NCBI GenBank assembly: GCA_964399535.1
Contig: CAYNRE010000071.1
Coordinates: forward strand, 124,001-188,000
Source: CAYNRE01 sp964399535
GTDB lineage: Bacteria > Planctomycetota > Planctomycetia > Pirellulales > CAYNRE01
DNA: 64,000 nucleotides
Direction of reading: 5' to 3'
Notes under the pieces: model-generated
Told to the model about the DNA's origin: nothing
The model's input: the letters and a program-made list of their open reading frames with translations, nothing else
Databases searched by the model: none
Made by a program: the position numbers and the translations under genes
Part shown: in pieces, positions 9,348 to 17,407 of the stretch
Layout: every line of letters begins with the position of its first letter
How positions within the stretch are numbered: position 1 is the first letter of the stretch

Positions 9348-12300
9348 CTACGGTTTCAGCGTGGCAAGAAAGGCCAGCACGTCGAGAAACTCGGCCGGCG
9401 CCAGCGACGCCGCGAGCCCCTCGGGCATGCTGCTTTGCTTGAGCCGGTGGCGCTCTTCGATATCGGCCGTGGCGATCGACTGCAAATCTTTGCCGTCGAA
9501 CAGCACCAGCTCGACGTCCGACTCGCTCACCAGCAAACCGGTAATCGTCCGGCCATCGCTGGTGAGCACCGCGGTGGAAACATACTTTTCATCCACCTCG
9601 GCGTTGGGGTCGATAATCGACTGGGCCAATTGAAACTTGGTGCGCTTGGGGGCCGTTTGCACCAGGTCGGGGCCATACTCCCGGCCCAACTCGCCAATCT
9701 TATGGCAAGCCGTGCAGCTTCGGGCAAACACCTCGCGCCCGTTGCCGGCGTCGCCCGGCATGTCGGCCAGGGCTTGAAGGGCTTTGTTCCGCTCCTCGGC
9801 CGAGGGCGAGCCCGGGCCTAACAGCGTGCTCAGGTAGGGCGCGGCCGCGCCTCCGGTTTTCGAGCGAGCGAGAATTCGCATACAGGCCTGGCGCTGCCGG
9901 TCGCTGTCGGCGGCCACGGTGCCCGTGAGAAACGCCGGCCGCCAGACCGCTTCGTTGGCCGCCAGCGCCTGGTCGAGCGTGTACCCCTCCCAGTAGTCGA
10001 GCGACCGCTCGGTACCGGCGAGCATTACCCGGCACGAGTCGAGCGTGTCGCAGAAGCTCAGCCCCCGCCAGGCCTCGGTGCGCACGCGGGGGTGTTCGTC
10101 TTGGGCCATGGCGACCAGGAGTTCGTAGGCCCCCGTGAGCCGCTGGCGCTGGTCGGCCACGACCCGGGTGGCCGCGGCCCGGGCCTCGAACGTGGGGAGC
10201 GCCAGCACTCGGCCAAGCAGAGTCGTCTCGACCGCGTGATGGGCCGCCTGAACCCAGAGCGCCTCGCAGAGCAGTCGGTCGTGCTGCGGGTCATCGTCTT
10301 TAATCGCATCGGCCCAGCTCCGGGTTGCCGCCAAGACCTCGGCGGAGGGCCGATCGGCCAAAGCCCGGCGAGCACGCTGCCGGGTGCGCCATTCCACCTG
10401 GCGCAATTGATCGAGCAGTGCTTCGATCGGCTTGCCGTGCTGCGTGACCGGCTCTAGTGCCGGGCGACCGCTTCCCGTCAGGCGATAGATCCGCCCCCGC
10501 TGGTGATCGCGGTTGGGGTCGCGCTGGGAATACTGCATGTGTCCGATCAGCGCGTTCGACCAGTCGCCAAACCACAGGGCGCCGTCGGGGCCAATCTGAG
10601 GATCGACCGGGCGAAAGTGCTTGTCGGTCGAGCTAAGCAGGTCGTCCGGCCGGCCGTCTGGGTGCTTGAGCCGGTGCCCGTTGTAACCGGCTCCGTCGTC
10701 GTCGATCTGGAAGCGCGGCATGCCGTTCATGTTGATCACACAGGCATAGGTGAACTGGCCCTGCACCTCGTCCGGAAGGCTTCGGCTCACCAGAAACTCG
10801 CTGCCGATCGCCGGCCGCATTCCCTCGTTGTTAAACACCGGGTTCAGGCCCATCCGGCCGCCAAACTGCGCGCCGGATAGGGGGGTATCCCAGTGTTGCA
10901 CGGCGCCGGTGCCGTCGCCGACGATGCCTTGCCCCCACTGGTTAAACACATAACACCAGGGGTTTCCGTATCCCGGAGTAACGTAGTGGCGCAGCCGCAG
11001 CGCGGCCGGGTCGAGCACATAGGCGCCGGGCGAGCCGAAGTTGCGCAGTGGCCCCCAGGGCGTCTCGACCGTGGTGCTCATGGCCACGCCTTCGAGCATG
11101 TGCAAAAGGCCTATATGGTTGGCCTCGAAGGCGCCAATCGTATGGTGCGTGTCGTCGGTGGCAAAGCCGTCGAGAAAATGCACGACCTGGTCGGCCTGGT
11201 CGTCGCCGTCGGTGTCGCGCGCCCAGAGCAGCCGTGGCTGGCTCACCACGAGCACGCCGTCGCGGAAAAACTCGAACCCCGTGGGGCAGTGCAGCCCATC
11301 GAGGAACACCTTGCACGAGTCGGCCACGCCGTCGCCGTTCTCGTCTGCGAAAATAAGCAGCTTGTCGTCGGGGCGCGGGTCGCCGGGGCGCCACATCGGA
11401 TAAGTCGGCATCGTGGCGACCCAGAGCCGGCCCCGATCGTCGAAGCTGATCTGCACCGGGTTGGCCAACTCGGGAAACTTCGACTCGTCGGCAAACGGCT
11501 TCAACTCCAGACCAGGCGCCAAGGTACAGGTTTTCACGAACTCCTCGGGCGAAAGGTAGCGCAGCTCCTCGGCCTCGGAGTATTTCTGGCGCGGGTCGCC
11601 GAACCGTGTCGGCGGCACAAACAATTCCCCCGTTACGCTATCGTCGGGCGCGGTCGAAACCTGGTGCCCCTGGGCCAACTGCCACACGTAGCGATCGCGC
11701 ACGGCGACCATCGCGCGAATCTTGAGAAACTCGCGCGGGAAAGTCTCGGTATCCCAGGTGCGCCGCCCGCCGTAAACGTACCAGCCATTGACCATGCGAT
11801 AGTCCTGCTGGTGTACCCAGGCCTTGTCGTTCACCGCGGCCCGCAGCCGCTCGAAGCTGGCCCCCTCGGCGGCTGGGCCGCCAGGGCCAAACAGCGCGGT
11901 ATCGAGCCAGGTGGCCAGGGCTCGGTCGCCCGCCTCGTTCTGATGGCAACCGTTGATGGTCAGTTGCAGGCCTGGCTCGGCCGTAAACGCCGCCAGGCTG
12001 GGCTGAAAAATATCGACCAGCGCCACCCCCCGCGCGGTCGCCACGCGGCCGACCGCCTGGCTGTAGAGAGCCAGGTTTTCGTTCTCCACCGCACCCTCGG
12101 GCAAAAGCGGGTCGCCGGTGGGCTCGAACGCCAGCGGTGAGACGAGCACCATGCGCGGGGCGGCGCCCGTGTCGTCGCGGGGATACTGCTTGGCGAACCT
12201 GTCGAGAAAGGCATGATAGGCCCGCTCAAACGGCTCAACCCCCGCCGGGCCGGCGAACGACTCGTTGAAGCCGAAGAAGCACAGATAGGTGTCGGCCCCG

Positions 12301-12671
12301 AAGGCGGCCAGGGGGTCGTCGAGCGCGGTGTAATCGTTGGGCCGCTGGCGAATGCCTACTTCGTCGGCAGGCCGGGCGAAATTGCGGACCACCAGCTCCT
12401 GCCCGGCATGGCGCAATTGCAGCAGCGTTTCAAAATAGCCGAACAGGTTCATCCGTTCGGCGGTGCTGTTGCCCACCAGGGCCACGCGTTCGCCTGGGAG
12501 AAACACCAGCGGCAGGGCGCTGGGGGCCAAGGCGGGGCGGGCCGGCCGCGGCGGAGGTTTGAGCAAACTGGCCGCGTCTTCGGCCCCCGCGAACGGCAAT
12601 CGGCCCGCCGCCGGCGCAATCGCCGCCAGCCCTATCCAAACCCAGACCCACCCTCTGGCACGCTTCGTCAT
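9348..12671 (-). CDS. Secreted PVC-type haem-binding protein with SGNH hydrolase-like N-terminus
   Basis: The 1107-residue protein has a signal peptide (MTKRARGWVWVWIGLAAIAPAAG). Residues about 50-270 look like an SGNH/GDSL hydrolase (VALVGNSTAER block, later FFGFNES). The middle is the planctomycete membrane-bound dehydrogenase beta-propeller (NPVQISFDDRGRLWVAT and repeated DxDGDGxAD-like loops), then a HEAT-like helical part. The C-terminus is a c-type cytochrome module with CTACH at 986-990 and the usual ending about 110 residues later. It is probably a periplasmic sugar or alcohol dehydrogenase passing electrons to the bound haem, with an esterase-like front domain; substrate unknown. A Tat-exported oxidoreductase gene follows. 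Confidence 0.88.
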   Translation of the reverse strand: MTKRARGWVWVWIGLAAIAPAAGRLPFAGAEDAASLLKPPPRPARPALAPSALPLVFLPGERVALVGNSTAERMNLFGYFETLLQLRHAGQELVVRNFARPADEVGIRQRPNDYTALDDPLAAFGADTYLCFFGFNESFAGPAGVEPFERAYHAFLDRFAKQYPRDDTGAAPRMVLVSPLAFEPTGDPLLPEGAVENENLALYSQAVGRVATARGVALVDIFQPSLAAFTAEPGLQLTINGCHQNEAGDRALATWLDTALFGPGGPAAEGASFERLRAAVNDKAWVHQQDYRMVNGWYVYGGRRTWDTETFPREFLKIRAMVAVRDRYVWQLAQGHQVSTAPDDSVTGELFVPPTRFGDPRQKYSEAEELRYLSPEEFVKTCTLAPGLELKPFADESKFPELANPVQISFDDRGRLWVATMPTYPMWRPGDPRPDDKLLIFADENGDGVADSCKVFLDGLHCPTGFEFFRDGVLVVSQPRLLWARDTDGDDQADQVVHFLDGFATDDTHHTIGAFEANHIGLLHMLEGVAMSTTVETPWGPLRNFGSPGAYVLDPAALRLRHYVTPGYGNPWCYVFNQWGQGIVGDGTGAVQHWDTPLSGAQFGGRMGLNPVFNNEGMRPAIGSEFLVSRSLPDEVQGQFTYACVINMNGMPRFQIDDDGAGYNGHRLKHPDGRPDDLLSSTDKHFRPVDPQIGPDGALWFGDWSNALIGHMQYSQRDPNRDHQRGRIYRLTGSGRPALEPVTQHGKPIEALLDQLRQVEWRTRQRARRALADRPSAEVLAATRSWADAIKDDDPQHDRLLCEALWVQAAHHAVETTLLGRVLALPTFEARAAATRVVADQRQRLTGAYELLVAMAQDEHPRVRTEAWRGLSFCDTLDSCRVMLAGTERSLDYWEGYTLDQALAANEAVWRPAFLTGTVAADSDRQRQACMRILARSKTGGAAAPYLSTLLGPGSPSAEERNKALQALADMPGDAGNGREVFARSCTACHKIGELGREYGPDLVQTAPKRTKFQLAQSIIDPNAEVDEKYVSTAVLTSDGRTITGLLVSESDVELVLFDGKDLQSIATADIEERHRLKQSSMPEGLAASLAPAEFLDVLAFLATLKP

Positions 12672-13028
12672 CGGTCACCCGGATCGTTGCTGTGGAAATC
12701 GCCCCCCCGCGGGGAGCCGCGCAGCGCCCTGGTGCCGCGCGGCGGACAACACCCGCCCAAGCGCAAGAGTGTAAACCAATCGCCCCCCGGCTCGCCAGTT
12801 TTGCAGTGGCGCGACAAGGTCAGCCAGATTGGCCGCTCGGGAAAAAGCATTCCGCGGGCGGCGATCGGCAGGGACGGGTCGGCAGGGATGGGTCGGCAGG
12901 GATGGGTCGGCAGAGACAGGTCGGCAGGGATGGGTCGACAGGGATGGGTCGACAGGGACGGGTCGACAGGGACGGGTCGGCAGGGGCGGCGCCGCGGGGC
13001 TGGTAATCCTGCCAGCTAAACGAGCCAG
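12672..13028. other. Intergenic region dominated by a minisatellite
   Basis: This 357-base gap separates the PIG-L gene from the cytochrome gene, both on the minus strand. Its right third is the 14-bp repeat array described separately. The left part holds no recognisable gene. Open frames across the repeat read as a monotonous Arg/Gly pattern in every frame, as expected of repeat DNA. Confidence 0.6.
12865..12990. repeat. 14-bp minisatellite, nine tandem copies
   Basis: Nine uninterrupted units of consensus TCGRCAGGGAYGGG fill 12865-12990. Units differ only at a few positions: TCGG or TCGA at the start, GAC or GAT in the middle, with units 4 and 9 the most diverged. The period is not a multiple of three. 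The plus strand carries two GGG runs in most units. Confidence 0.97.
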
Positions 13029-13042
13029 CTAATCGAGCCAGC
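13011..13042. repeat. 13-bp tandem repeat running over the stop codon of the PIG-L gene
   Basis: GCCAGCTAAACGA (13011-13023) is followed by GCCAGCTAATCGA (13024-13036) and a decayed third copy GCCAGC. The second copy contains the TAG stop of the minus-strand PIG-L gene (13029-13031). Confidence 0.8.
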
Positions 13043-13850
13043 CGAACAGCCGCTCGCGAGCCACGTCGTCCAACGGCGCGGCATACTCGCTGATCTCAAA
13101 CGCCTCGGCCAAACGCACCATCTCGCCACGGGGCGCACCGTAATGGGCCACCAGCGCCGCCCGAAACCGCTCGGCCCGCCGCCCCCAGATGTCGTCGACC
13201 CAGCGGCCTAGCCACAGTCGCCGCGCGTCGGCATCGCCGGGAACCTGCTCGGTTCGGCCCATTTGATAGGGAAGCCACTCGTAAACTTGCGAGGCGTGGC
13301 AATCCAGCAGCTCGACCAGTGTGCCGTGTTGCGAGGTTACGTCGAGCACCACATCGGCCGTAAGCGGTGCCGGCCGCGTAAACAAATCGGGCAAATAGGC
13401 CACGACCGGCTCGCTTCGCAGGGCCGGCGCCCCAACTGCAACGGCCGGTACGGTAACCAGGTAGCACGCGTCTTGCACCGCCTGGCCCAGGGCCCGATGG
13501 TCGGGGTGATAGTCGCAGGGCCGATGCGTCAAAAGCAGGTCGGGCTGGAAGCGGCGAATTTCCTCGATCACTCGCTCGCGCAGCACCAGATCGGGCTCGA
13601 GCGCGCCGTCGGGAAACTCCCAAACCTCGCTCTCGGCGCCCAAACGGCCAGCCGCTGCCCGAGCCTCGGCTCGGCGGCGTTCGGCCAGGGCGGCCCCCCA
13701 GCACTGGTGATGCCCCGCTGCGCCGTCGGTGGCCGAAACCATTCGCACGATGTGCCCCGCTTGGGTATAGCGCGCCGCCAGGCCGCCAGCGTGGAACTCG
13801 GCGTCGTCGGGGTGCGCCCCCAGGATCAGAAGTCGCAAAGGTAAACGCAT
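13029..13850 (-). CDS. PIG-L family deacetylase (BshB1-like)
   Basis: The 273-residue protein starts MRLPLRLLILGAHPDDAE, so the zinc-binding AHPDD motif lies within 17 residues of the start, as in cytoplasmic PIG-L/LmbE enzymes. The second metal and catalytic motif is DYHPDHRALG. These enzymes hydrolyse N-acetyl groups from N-acetylglucosaminyl substrates; the closest well-known type is BshB1 of bacillithiol synthesis, but mycothiol, sugar or antibiotic-precursor deacetylases share the motifs. There is no signal peptide, unlike the second PIG-L gene at 14626. The ATG at 13850 was chosen; an upstream TTG would add seven residues. Confidence 0.85.
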   Translation of the reverse strand: MRLPLRLLILGAHPDDAEFHAGGLAARYTQAGHIVRMVSATDGAAGHHQCWGAALAERRRAEARAAAGRLGAESEVWEFPDGALEPDLVLRERVIEEIRRFQPDLLLTHRPCDYHPDHRALGQAVQDACYLVTVPAVAVGAPALRSEPVVAYLPDLFTRPAPLTADVVLDVTSQHGTLVELLDCHASQVYEWLPYQMGRTEQVPGDADARRLWLGRWVDDIWGRRAERFRAALVAHYGAPRGEMVRLAEAFEISEYAAPLDDVARERLFGWLD

Positions 13851-14028
13851 CGATTGGGAATCTCGGGGCAACTTGCTGGGCTCGGCCCGGGCGGTCGGTT
13901 ATTATCACTCGGGCCGATGCGGCGGGCAGGGGCGCGCCGGGGAATTTCTCTCCGGTGCAGGGTCGGCCTCCCCCTGGGGTGGCTGGCCGCGGGGCTGCTC
14001 GCTCGCGACGTTGACTATGGATTAGGTT

Positions 14029-14256
14029 ATGAAATTTATCGAGATGCGCGGCAAAACGCTGCTGCACCTGGTCGAGCCCGAGATGCTCGACCCGGCCGAG
14101 CTGCGGGCCGCGGGACTGGACGACGATAGCCTGGTGCGGATCAACCCCCAGGGCGATATCGAATTGCGCAAGCGCGACCGCTGGGAGATTATCGGCGGGC
14201 TGTTGGGTGAGTACGTCGAACGGGTGCGGGCCGAAACCGGTCTGGATTTTGCCTGA
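14029..14256 (+). CDS. Small acidic hypothetical protein
   Basis: A 75-residue frame starts at an ATG and reads MKFIEMRGKTLLHLVEPEML, with later EIIGGLLGEYVERV. It has no signal peptide, membrane segment or cysteine. The mix of short hydrophobic patches with charged residues looks like a folded cytoplasmic protein rather than chance translation. I do not recognise the family. It lies 107 bases upstream of the selenocysteine tRNA gene on the same strand; nothing else links the two. A DNA-binding or adaptor role is possible but unsupported. Confidence 0.6.
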   Translation: MKFIEMRGKTLLHLVEPEMLDPAELRAAGLDDDSLVRINPQGDIELRKRDRWEIIGGLLGEYVERVRAETGLDFA

Positions 14257-14363
14257 GCCGGACGGGCTAGGGTCGTTGGAAAGCGGGCCGGCTGATTGAC
14301 GACCGGGAGCGAACCGGCTGCCTGGCGATTTGAGGCGGCGCGCGATCGAATCGAGAGCGCTAG

Positions 14364-14463
14364 GGAAGTGCCTGCACACCTGGTGGTGGCCGCGGTCTTC
14401 AAAACCGTCGTGCGGCGCGTGATCCGTGCCGCAGGTGGGTTCGATTCCCATGCACTTCCGCCA
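14364..14463 (+). tRNA. selC: tRNA-Sec (anticodon UCA)
   Basis: The sequence folds as a bacterial selenocysteine tRNA. It has an 8-bp acceptor stem (GGAAGTGC 14364-14371 with GCACTTCC 14452-14459), discriminator G73 (14460) and an encoded CCA (14461-14463). A D-stem of six pairs with a bulged A closes a 4-base loop (14374-14390). The anticodon arm is GCGGT/ACCGT with loop CTTCAAA, anticodon TCA at 14399-14401. The long variable arm has an 8-bp stem (TGCGGCGC with GTGCCGCA, 14411-14433). The T-arm is 5 bp with TTCGATT loop. The 8+5 acceptor/T helix, G73 and long variable arm are specific to tRNA-Sec and exclude a serine tRNA or an ordinary UGA suppressor. It is charged with serine, converted by SelA and delivered to UGA by SelB; neither gene is in the window. 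Confidence 0.96.
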
Positions 14464-14625
14464 TTTGCTCGTCGCCGAGTGGGCTGCCCGCGCCAGGTGG
14501 CGGGCGCCGGCCGCGGCCTCCAGCGCCGCGTTGTCCGATTACGCGAGCGCTTGCCCGGATGCAGTTTTCCGGCCCCAGCAGTGCGCTCGACCAGGTCTTA
14601 TTGTTCTTGAAGCGGAGGGTTGCCG

Positions 14626-15531
14626 ATGAAGCCGCTTGCCCGGGTAACTGGCTGCCGAAACCTTGCAAACCGGGCGCTCTTGGCCGCCGGAATGGTCGTG
14701 GCCGGGGCCACGCTGCTGCTGGGGCCACGGCAACTGTCGGCCCAAGTGGCCTCGGCCGAACCCGAGTACCAGGGTAGCGACCGGATTGAATCGTGGACCG
14801 GCAAGAGCGTGCTGGTCGTAACGCCGCATCCCGACGACGAAACCTTTAGCGCCGGCGGAACCCTGGCTCTCTTGGCCCGTGGCGGCAACACCATTCACAT
14901 TGTGATTTACACCAGCGACAACGCCGGCTCGAACGACCCGGAGATGACCAAAGAGCGGCTGGCCGAGATTCGCCGCGCCGAGGAAGAAGACGCCTGCCGG
15001 CAGTTGGGCATTCCGCCCGAGAACATCACCTGGCTCGGCTACGACGACGGAATGCTCGAATACGCCGACGCCCGGGAACTGACCAAGCAAGTGGCGGCTG
15101 AGATTCGCCGGTACCGACCCGATGTCATCTTCACGATCGACCCCGGCGCGCCCTACGAACAATGGCACAAGTCCGATCATCGGGCGGCAGCCATGATTAC
15201 GGTCGACGCCATGCGTGCCGCCGCCTGGCGGTTGTATTTCCCAGAACTGGAAGCCGCGGGACTGGCGGCCCACCAGGTGCCGGTCGCGCTACTGTTCTAC
15301 TCGAACCAACCGAATTACACGGTCGACATCGAGGCGGTGAGCCTGGCCAAGGCCCGGGCCGCGGCCGCTCACACGAGCCAGTTCGGCGAAATGGTCAACC
15401 GCTACGACCCCGCCGATTTGGAGGCCAAGCGCGAGCGATTGGCCCAAGGCCTGCTTGCCAGCCCGATCATTACCCGCGACAAAGGGCGGATGGTGGAGAA
15501 ATTTCGACGTTCGACCCGGTACGGCGGCTAG
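14626..15531 (+). CDS. Exported PIG-L family deacetylase
   Basis: The 301-residue protein has an N-terminal hydrophobic signal (ALLAAGMVVAGATLLLG) and then the PIG-L/LmbE fold. The metal motif is TPHPDDETFSAGG, followed by IYTSDNAGSNDPEMT and a DHRAAAM segment matching the second metal ligand region. It probably removes acetyl groups from extracytoplasmic amino sugars. Thus two PIG-L enzymes flank selC, one cytoplasmic and one exported. The start is the ATG at 14626, seven bases after GGAGG (14614-14618); an in-frame TTG at 14620 lies too close to that site. thiL follows within 50 bases on the same strand. Confidence 0.87.
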   Translation: MKPLARVTGCRNLANRALLAAGMVVAGATLLLGPRQLSAQVASAEPEYQGSDRIESWTGKSVLVVTPHPDDETFSAGGTLALLARGGNTIHIVIYTSDNAGSNDPEMTKERLAEIRRAEEEDACRQLGIPPENITWLGYDDGMLEYADARELTKQVAAEIRRYRPDVIFTIDPGAPYEQWHKSDHRAAAMITVDAMRAAAWRLYFPELEAAGLAAHQVPVALLFYSNQPNYTVDIEAVSLAKARAAAAHTSQFGEMVNRYDPADLEAKRERLAQGLLASPIITRDKGRMVEKFRRSTRYGG

Positions 15532-15579
15532 CCGGGTCGGCCCCCTGGCTTGGCGCGTCAGCGAAGGTTTTTTCGACGG

Positions 15580-16560
15580 ATGGAATTGGAGCTGATCGAC
15601 CATTTGCGCCGCACGTTGCCAGGAGCCGACCACGTACTGGTGGGCCCCGGTGACGACGCCGCCGTGCTGGCCTGGCAACATCGGGCCGACGTGGTGCTTT
15701 CGGTCGACATGGTCATGGACGGAGTCGATTTTCGCCTGGAAGAGATCGCGCCCCAACGCGCCGGGCGCAAGGCGCTGGCGGTAAATCTTAGCGATCTGGC
15801 TGCCATGGCCGCCCTGCCCGTGGCGGCCGTCGTCTCGCTGGCGCTGCCCCGCCGCGGTGGTCTGGAATTGGCCAAGCAGTTGTACGAGGGCATGGTTCCC
15901 TTGGCTCAAGAGTTCGGCGTGGCGATCGTCGGCGGAGACACCAACGCCTGGGATGCCCCGCTGGCCGTTAGCGTGACGGTGCTGGGAACCACCACCGATC
16001 GGGGAGCTTTGCGGCGCGGCGGGGCTCGGCCCGGCGATCGACTGCTGGTGACCGGCCCACTGGGGGGCAGCATTTTGGGGCACCACCTCGATTTCACTCC
16101 CCGGGTGCGTGAAGCGCTGTGGCTGGCCCAACAGGCTGAGCTCCATGCGGGAATCGACATCAGCGATGGCCTGGCGCTCGATCTGGCGCGGCTCTGCCAG
16201 GAAAGCGGCTGTGGCGCGGAACTGTTTGCCGATCAAATTCCAATCAGCGACGCCGCCCGGCGGCTCGCCGCCACGCCGAACGAGCCGGTACAGCGAGCCG
16301 CGCAGCAACAACCCGCGCAGCGGGCGGGGCTGGGCTTGCTACCCAGGCCCCTAGCACACGCGCTGGCCGACGGGGAAGATTTCGAGTTACTGCTGGCCGT
16401 AGCGCCGGAAGATGCCCGGCGGCTCGTCGGCAATCCACCGCCGGGCTGCCCGATATTCCAGATCGGCGAGTGCCTGGCGGAACGGGGACTCTGGCTCCGC
16501 GATGCCCAGCAACACCGGCTGCCGCTGGAGCCGCACGGTTTCGAGCACCGCTTCTCGTGA
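15580..16560 (+). CDS. thiL: Thiamine-monophosphate kinase
   Basis: The 326-residue product matches ThiL: VGPGDDAAVL near the N-terminus (phosphate and magnesium binding), LSVDMVMDGVDF, ALAVNLSDLAAM, the VGGDTN loop and the late HAGIDISDGLALDL motif, all in order. It phosphorylates thiamine monophosphate to the pyrophosphate cofactor in the cytoplasm. The ATG at 15580 gives MELELIDHLRR, the normal ThiL N-terminus; a TTG thirty bases upstream adds ten basic residues and is less likely. There is an insertion rich in Gln/Ala (around VQRAAQQQPAQRAGLG) before the DGEDFELL motif. tsaE follows 43 bases downstream, so the two are probably co-transcribed. Confidence 0.94.
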   Translation: MELELIDHLRRTLPGADHVLVGPGDDAAVLAWQHRADVVLSVDMVMDGVDFRLEEIAPQRAGRKALAVNLSDLAAMAALPVAAVVSLALPRRGGLELAKQLYEGMVPLAQEFGVAIVGGDTNAWDAPLAVSVTVLGTTTDRGALRRGGARPGDRLLVTGPLGGSILGHHLDFTPRVREALWLAQQAELHAGIDISDGLALDLARLCQESGCGAELFADQIPISDAARRLAATPNEPVQRAAQQQPAQRAGLGLLPRPLAHALADGEDFELLLAVAPEDARRLVGNPPPGCPIFQIGECLAERGLWLRDAQQHRLPLEPHGFEHRFS

Positions 16561-16603
16561 TTAGGCTGTTGAGCCGCCGGCTTCTTGGGAAAGCGATGAT
16601 CGC

Positions 16604-17107
16604 GTGGGCACCGAACTGCTCAGCCGCTGGGAATTCACGGCTCCCGACGAAGCCGCCACGGTTCGGCTGGCCACGCTGCTGGCCGGCGTTGTGGAGCCAG
16701 GGCTCGTCGTGTGCCTCGACGGCCCGCTGGGCGCCGGAAAGACTCGTCTGGTGCGGGCTTTTTGCGAGGCGCTGGGAGTCCCCCCGGCCGAAGTGCAAAG
16801 CCCTACCTTTGTGCTGGTCCGCGAGTACACCGGACGACTGCCGGTTTACCACCTCGACGCTTATCGCCTGGCCGACGAAGACGAACTGTGGGCCCTGGGA
16901 GTCGAGGAATTCTTCGACGCGCCGGCCGTGACACTCGTCGAATGGGCCAGCCGGGTCAGGGGGTGTTTGCCGCGCGAACGGCTCGACCTGACGATCCAGG
17001 TGCTCTCCCCCTGCCGGCGTCACATTCGCTTCAACGCGCAGGGCGAGCAGGCCCAGCGGGTGCTGACAGCGCTGCGCGATGCCCTGGCCGAGGGGGAGGC
17101 CGGGTAA
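16604..17107 (+). CDS. tsaE: tRNA threonylcarbamoyladenosine biosynthesis ATPase TsaE
   Basis: The 167-residue protein is the small ATPase TsaE. It has a P-loop LDGPLGAGKTRL (about 38-49), the switch segment SPTFVLVREY, the YHLDAYRL motif and the terminal LVEWASRV block. It works with TsaB, TsaC and TsaD to make the t6A37 modification on ANN-decoding tRNAs. The start is a GTG at 16604. The usual partner tsaB is not adjacent. It follows thiL on the same strand with a short gap. Confidence 0.93.
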   Translation: MGTELLSRWEFTAPDEAATVRLATLLAGVVEPGLVVCLDGPLGAGKTRLVRAFCEALGVPPAEVQSPTFVLVREYTGRLPVYHLDAYRLADEDELWALGVEEFFDAPAVTLVEWASRVRGCLPRERLDLTIQVLSPCRRHIRFNAQGEQAQRVLTALRDALAEGEAG

Positions 17108-17407
17108 CGGTTGGCAGGGTCGTAGCCGGTGGTGCGGCCCCGCGCGGCGGCAGCCCGCTGCGCGGCGGGGCGAACCGTCGGGTATCTTCCGGCGTAATCG
17201 ATACGAGCGCTACAGATTCACTGTTCGGCGCAGCCTAACATGTTGCTGGCTTTTTGCTTGCGACATTTCGCCGGGGGCGTTTTACTGAAGCATAGAGCGG
17301 CCGGGCAGGTCCCCAGGCGTTCGAGTACGCCGCCGCTTGCCTGGGCGGCGATTTCGAGCCGGGCGCATGGCCCTGCGAAACCCCTCCACGGAATCTGACG
17401 AGCATCC
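17108..17407. other. Intergenic region, nothing recognised
   Basis: About 300 bases between tsaE and the cyclophilin gene. The stretch near 17230-17295 is poorer in GC than its surroundings and may hold the promoter of the downstream gene, but I cannot pick convincing -35 and -10 boxes. Confidence 0.5.

Noticed and set aside
12865..12990. CRISPR array
   Set aside because: Units are contiguous 14-mers without spacers and there are no cas genes nearby.
14364..14463. Serine tRNA or ordinary nonsense-suppressor tRNA
   Set aside because: The acceptor stem has eight pairs and the D stem six with a 4-base loop, which occur together only in tRNA-Sec.
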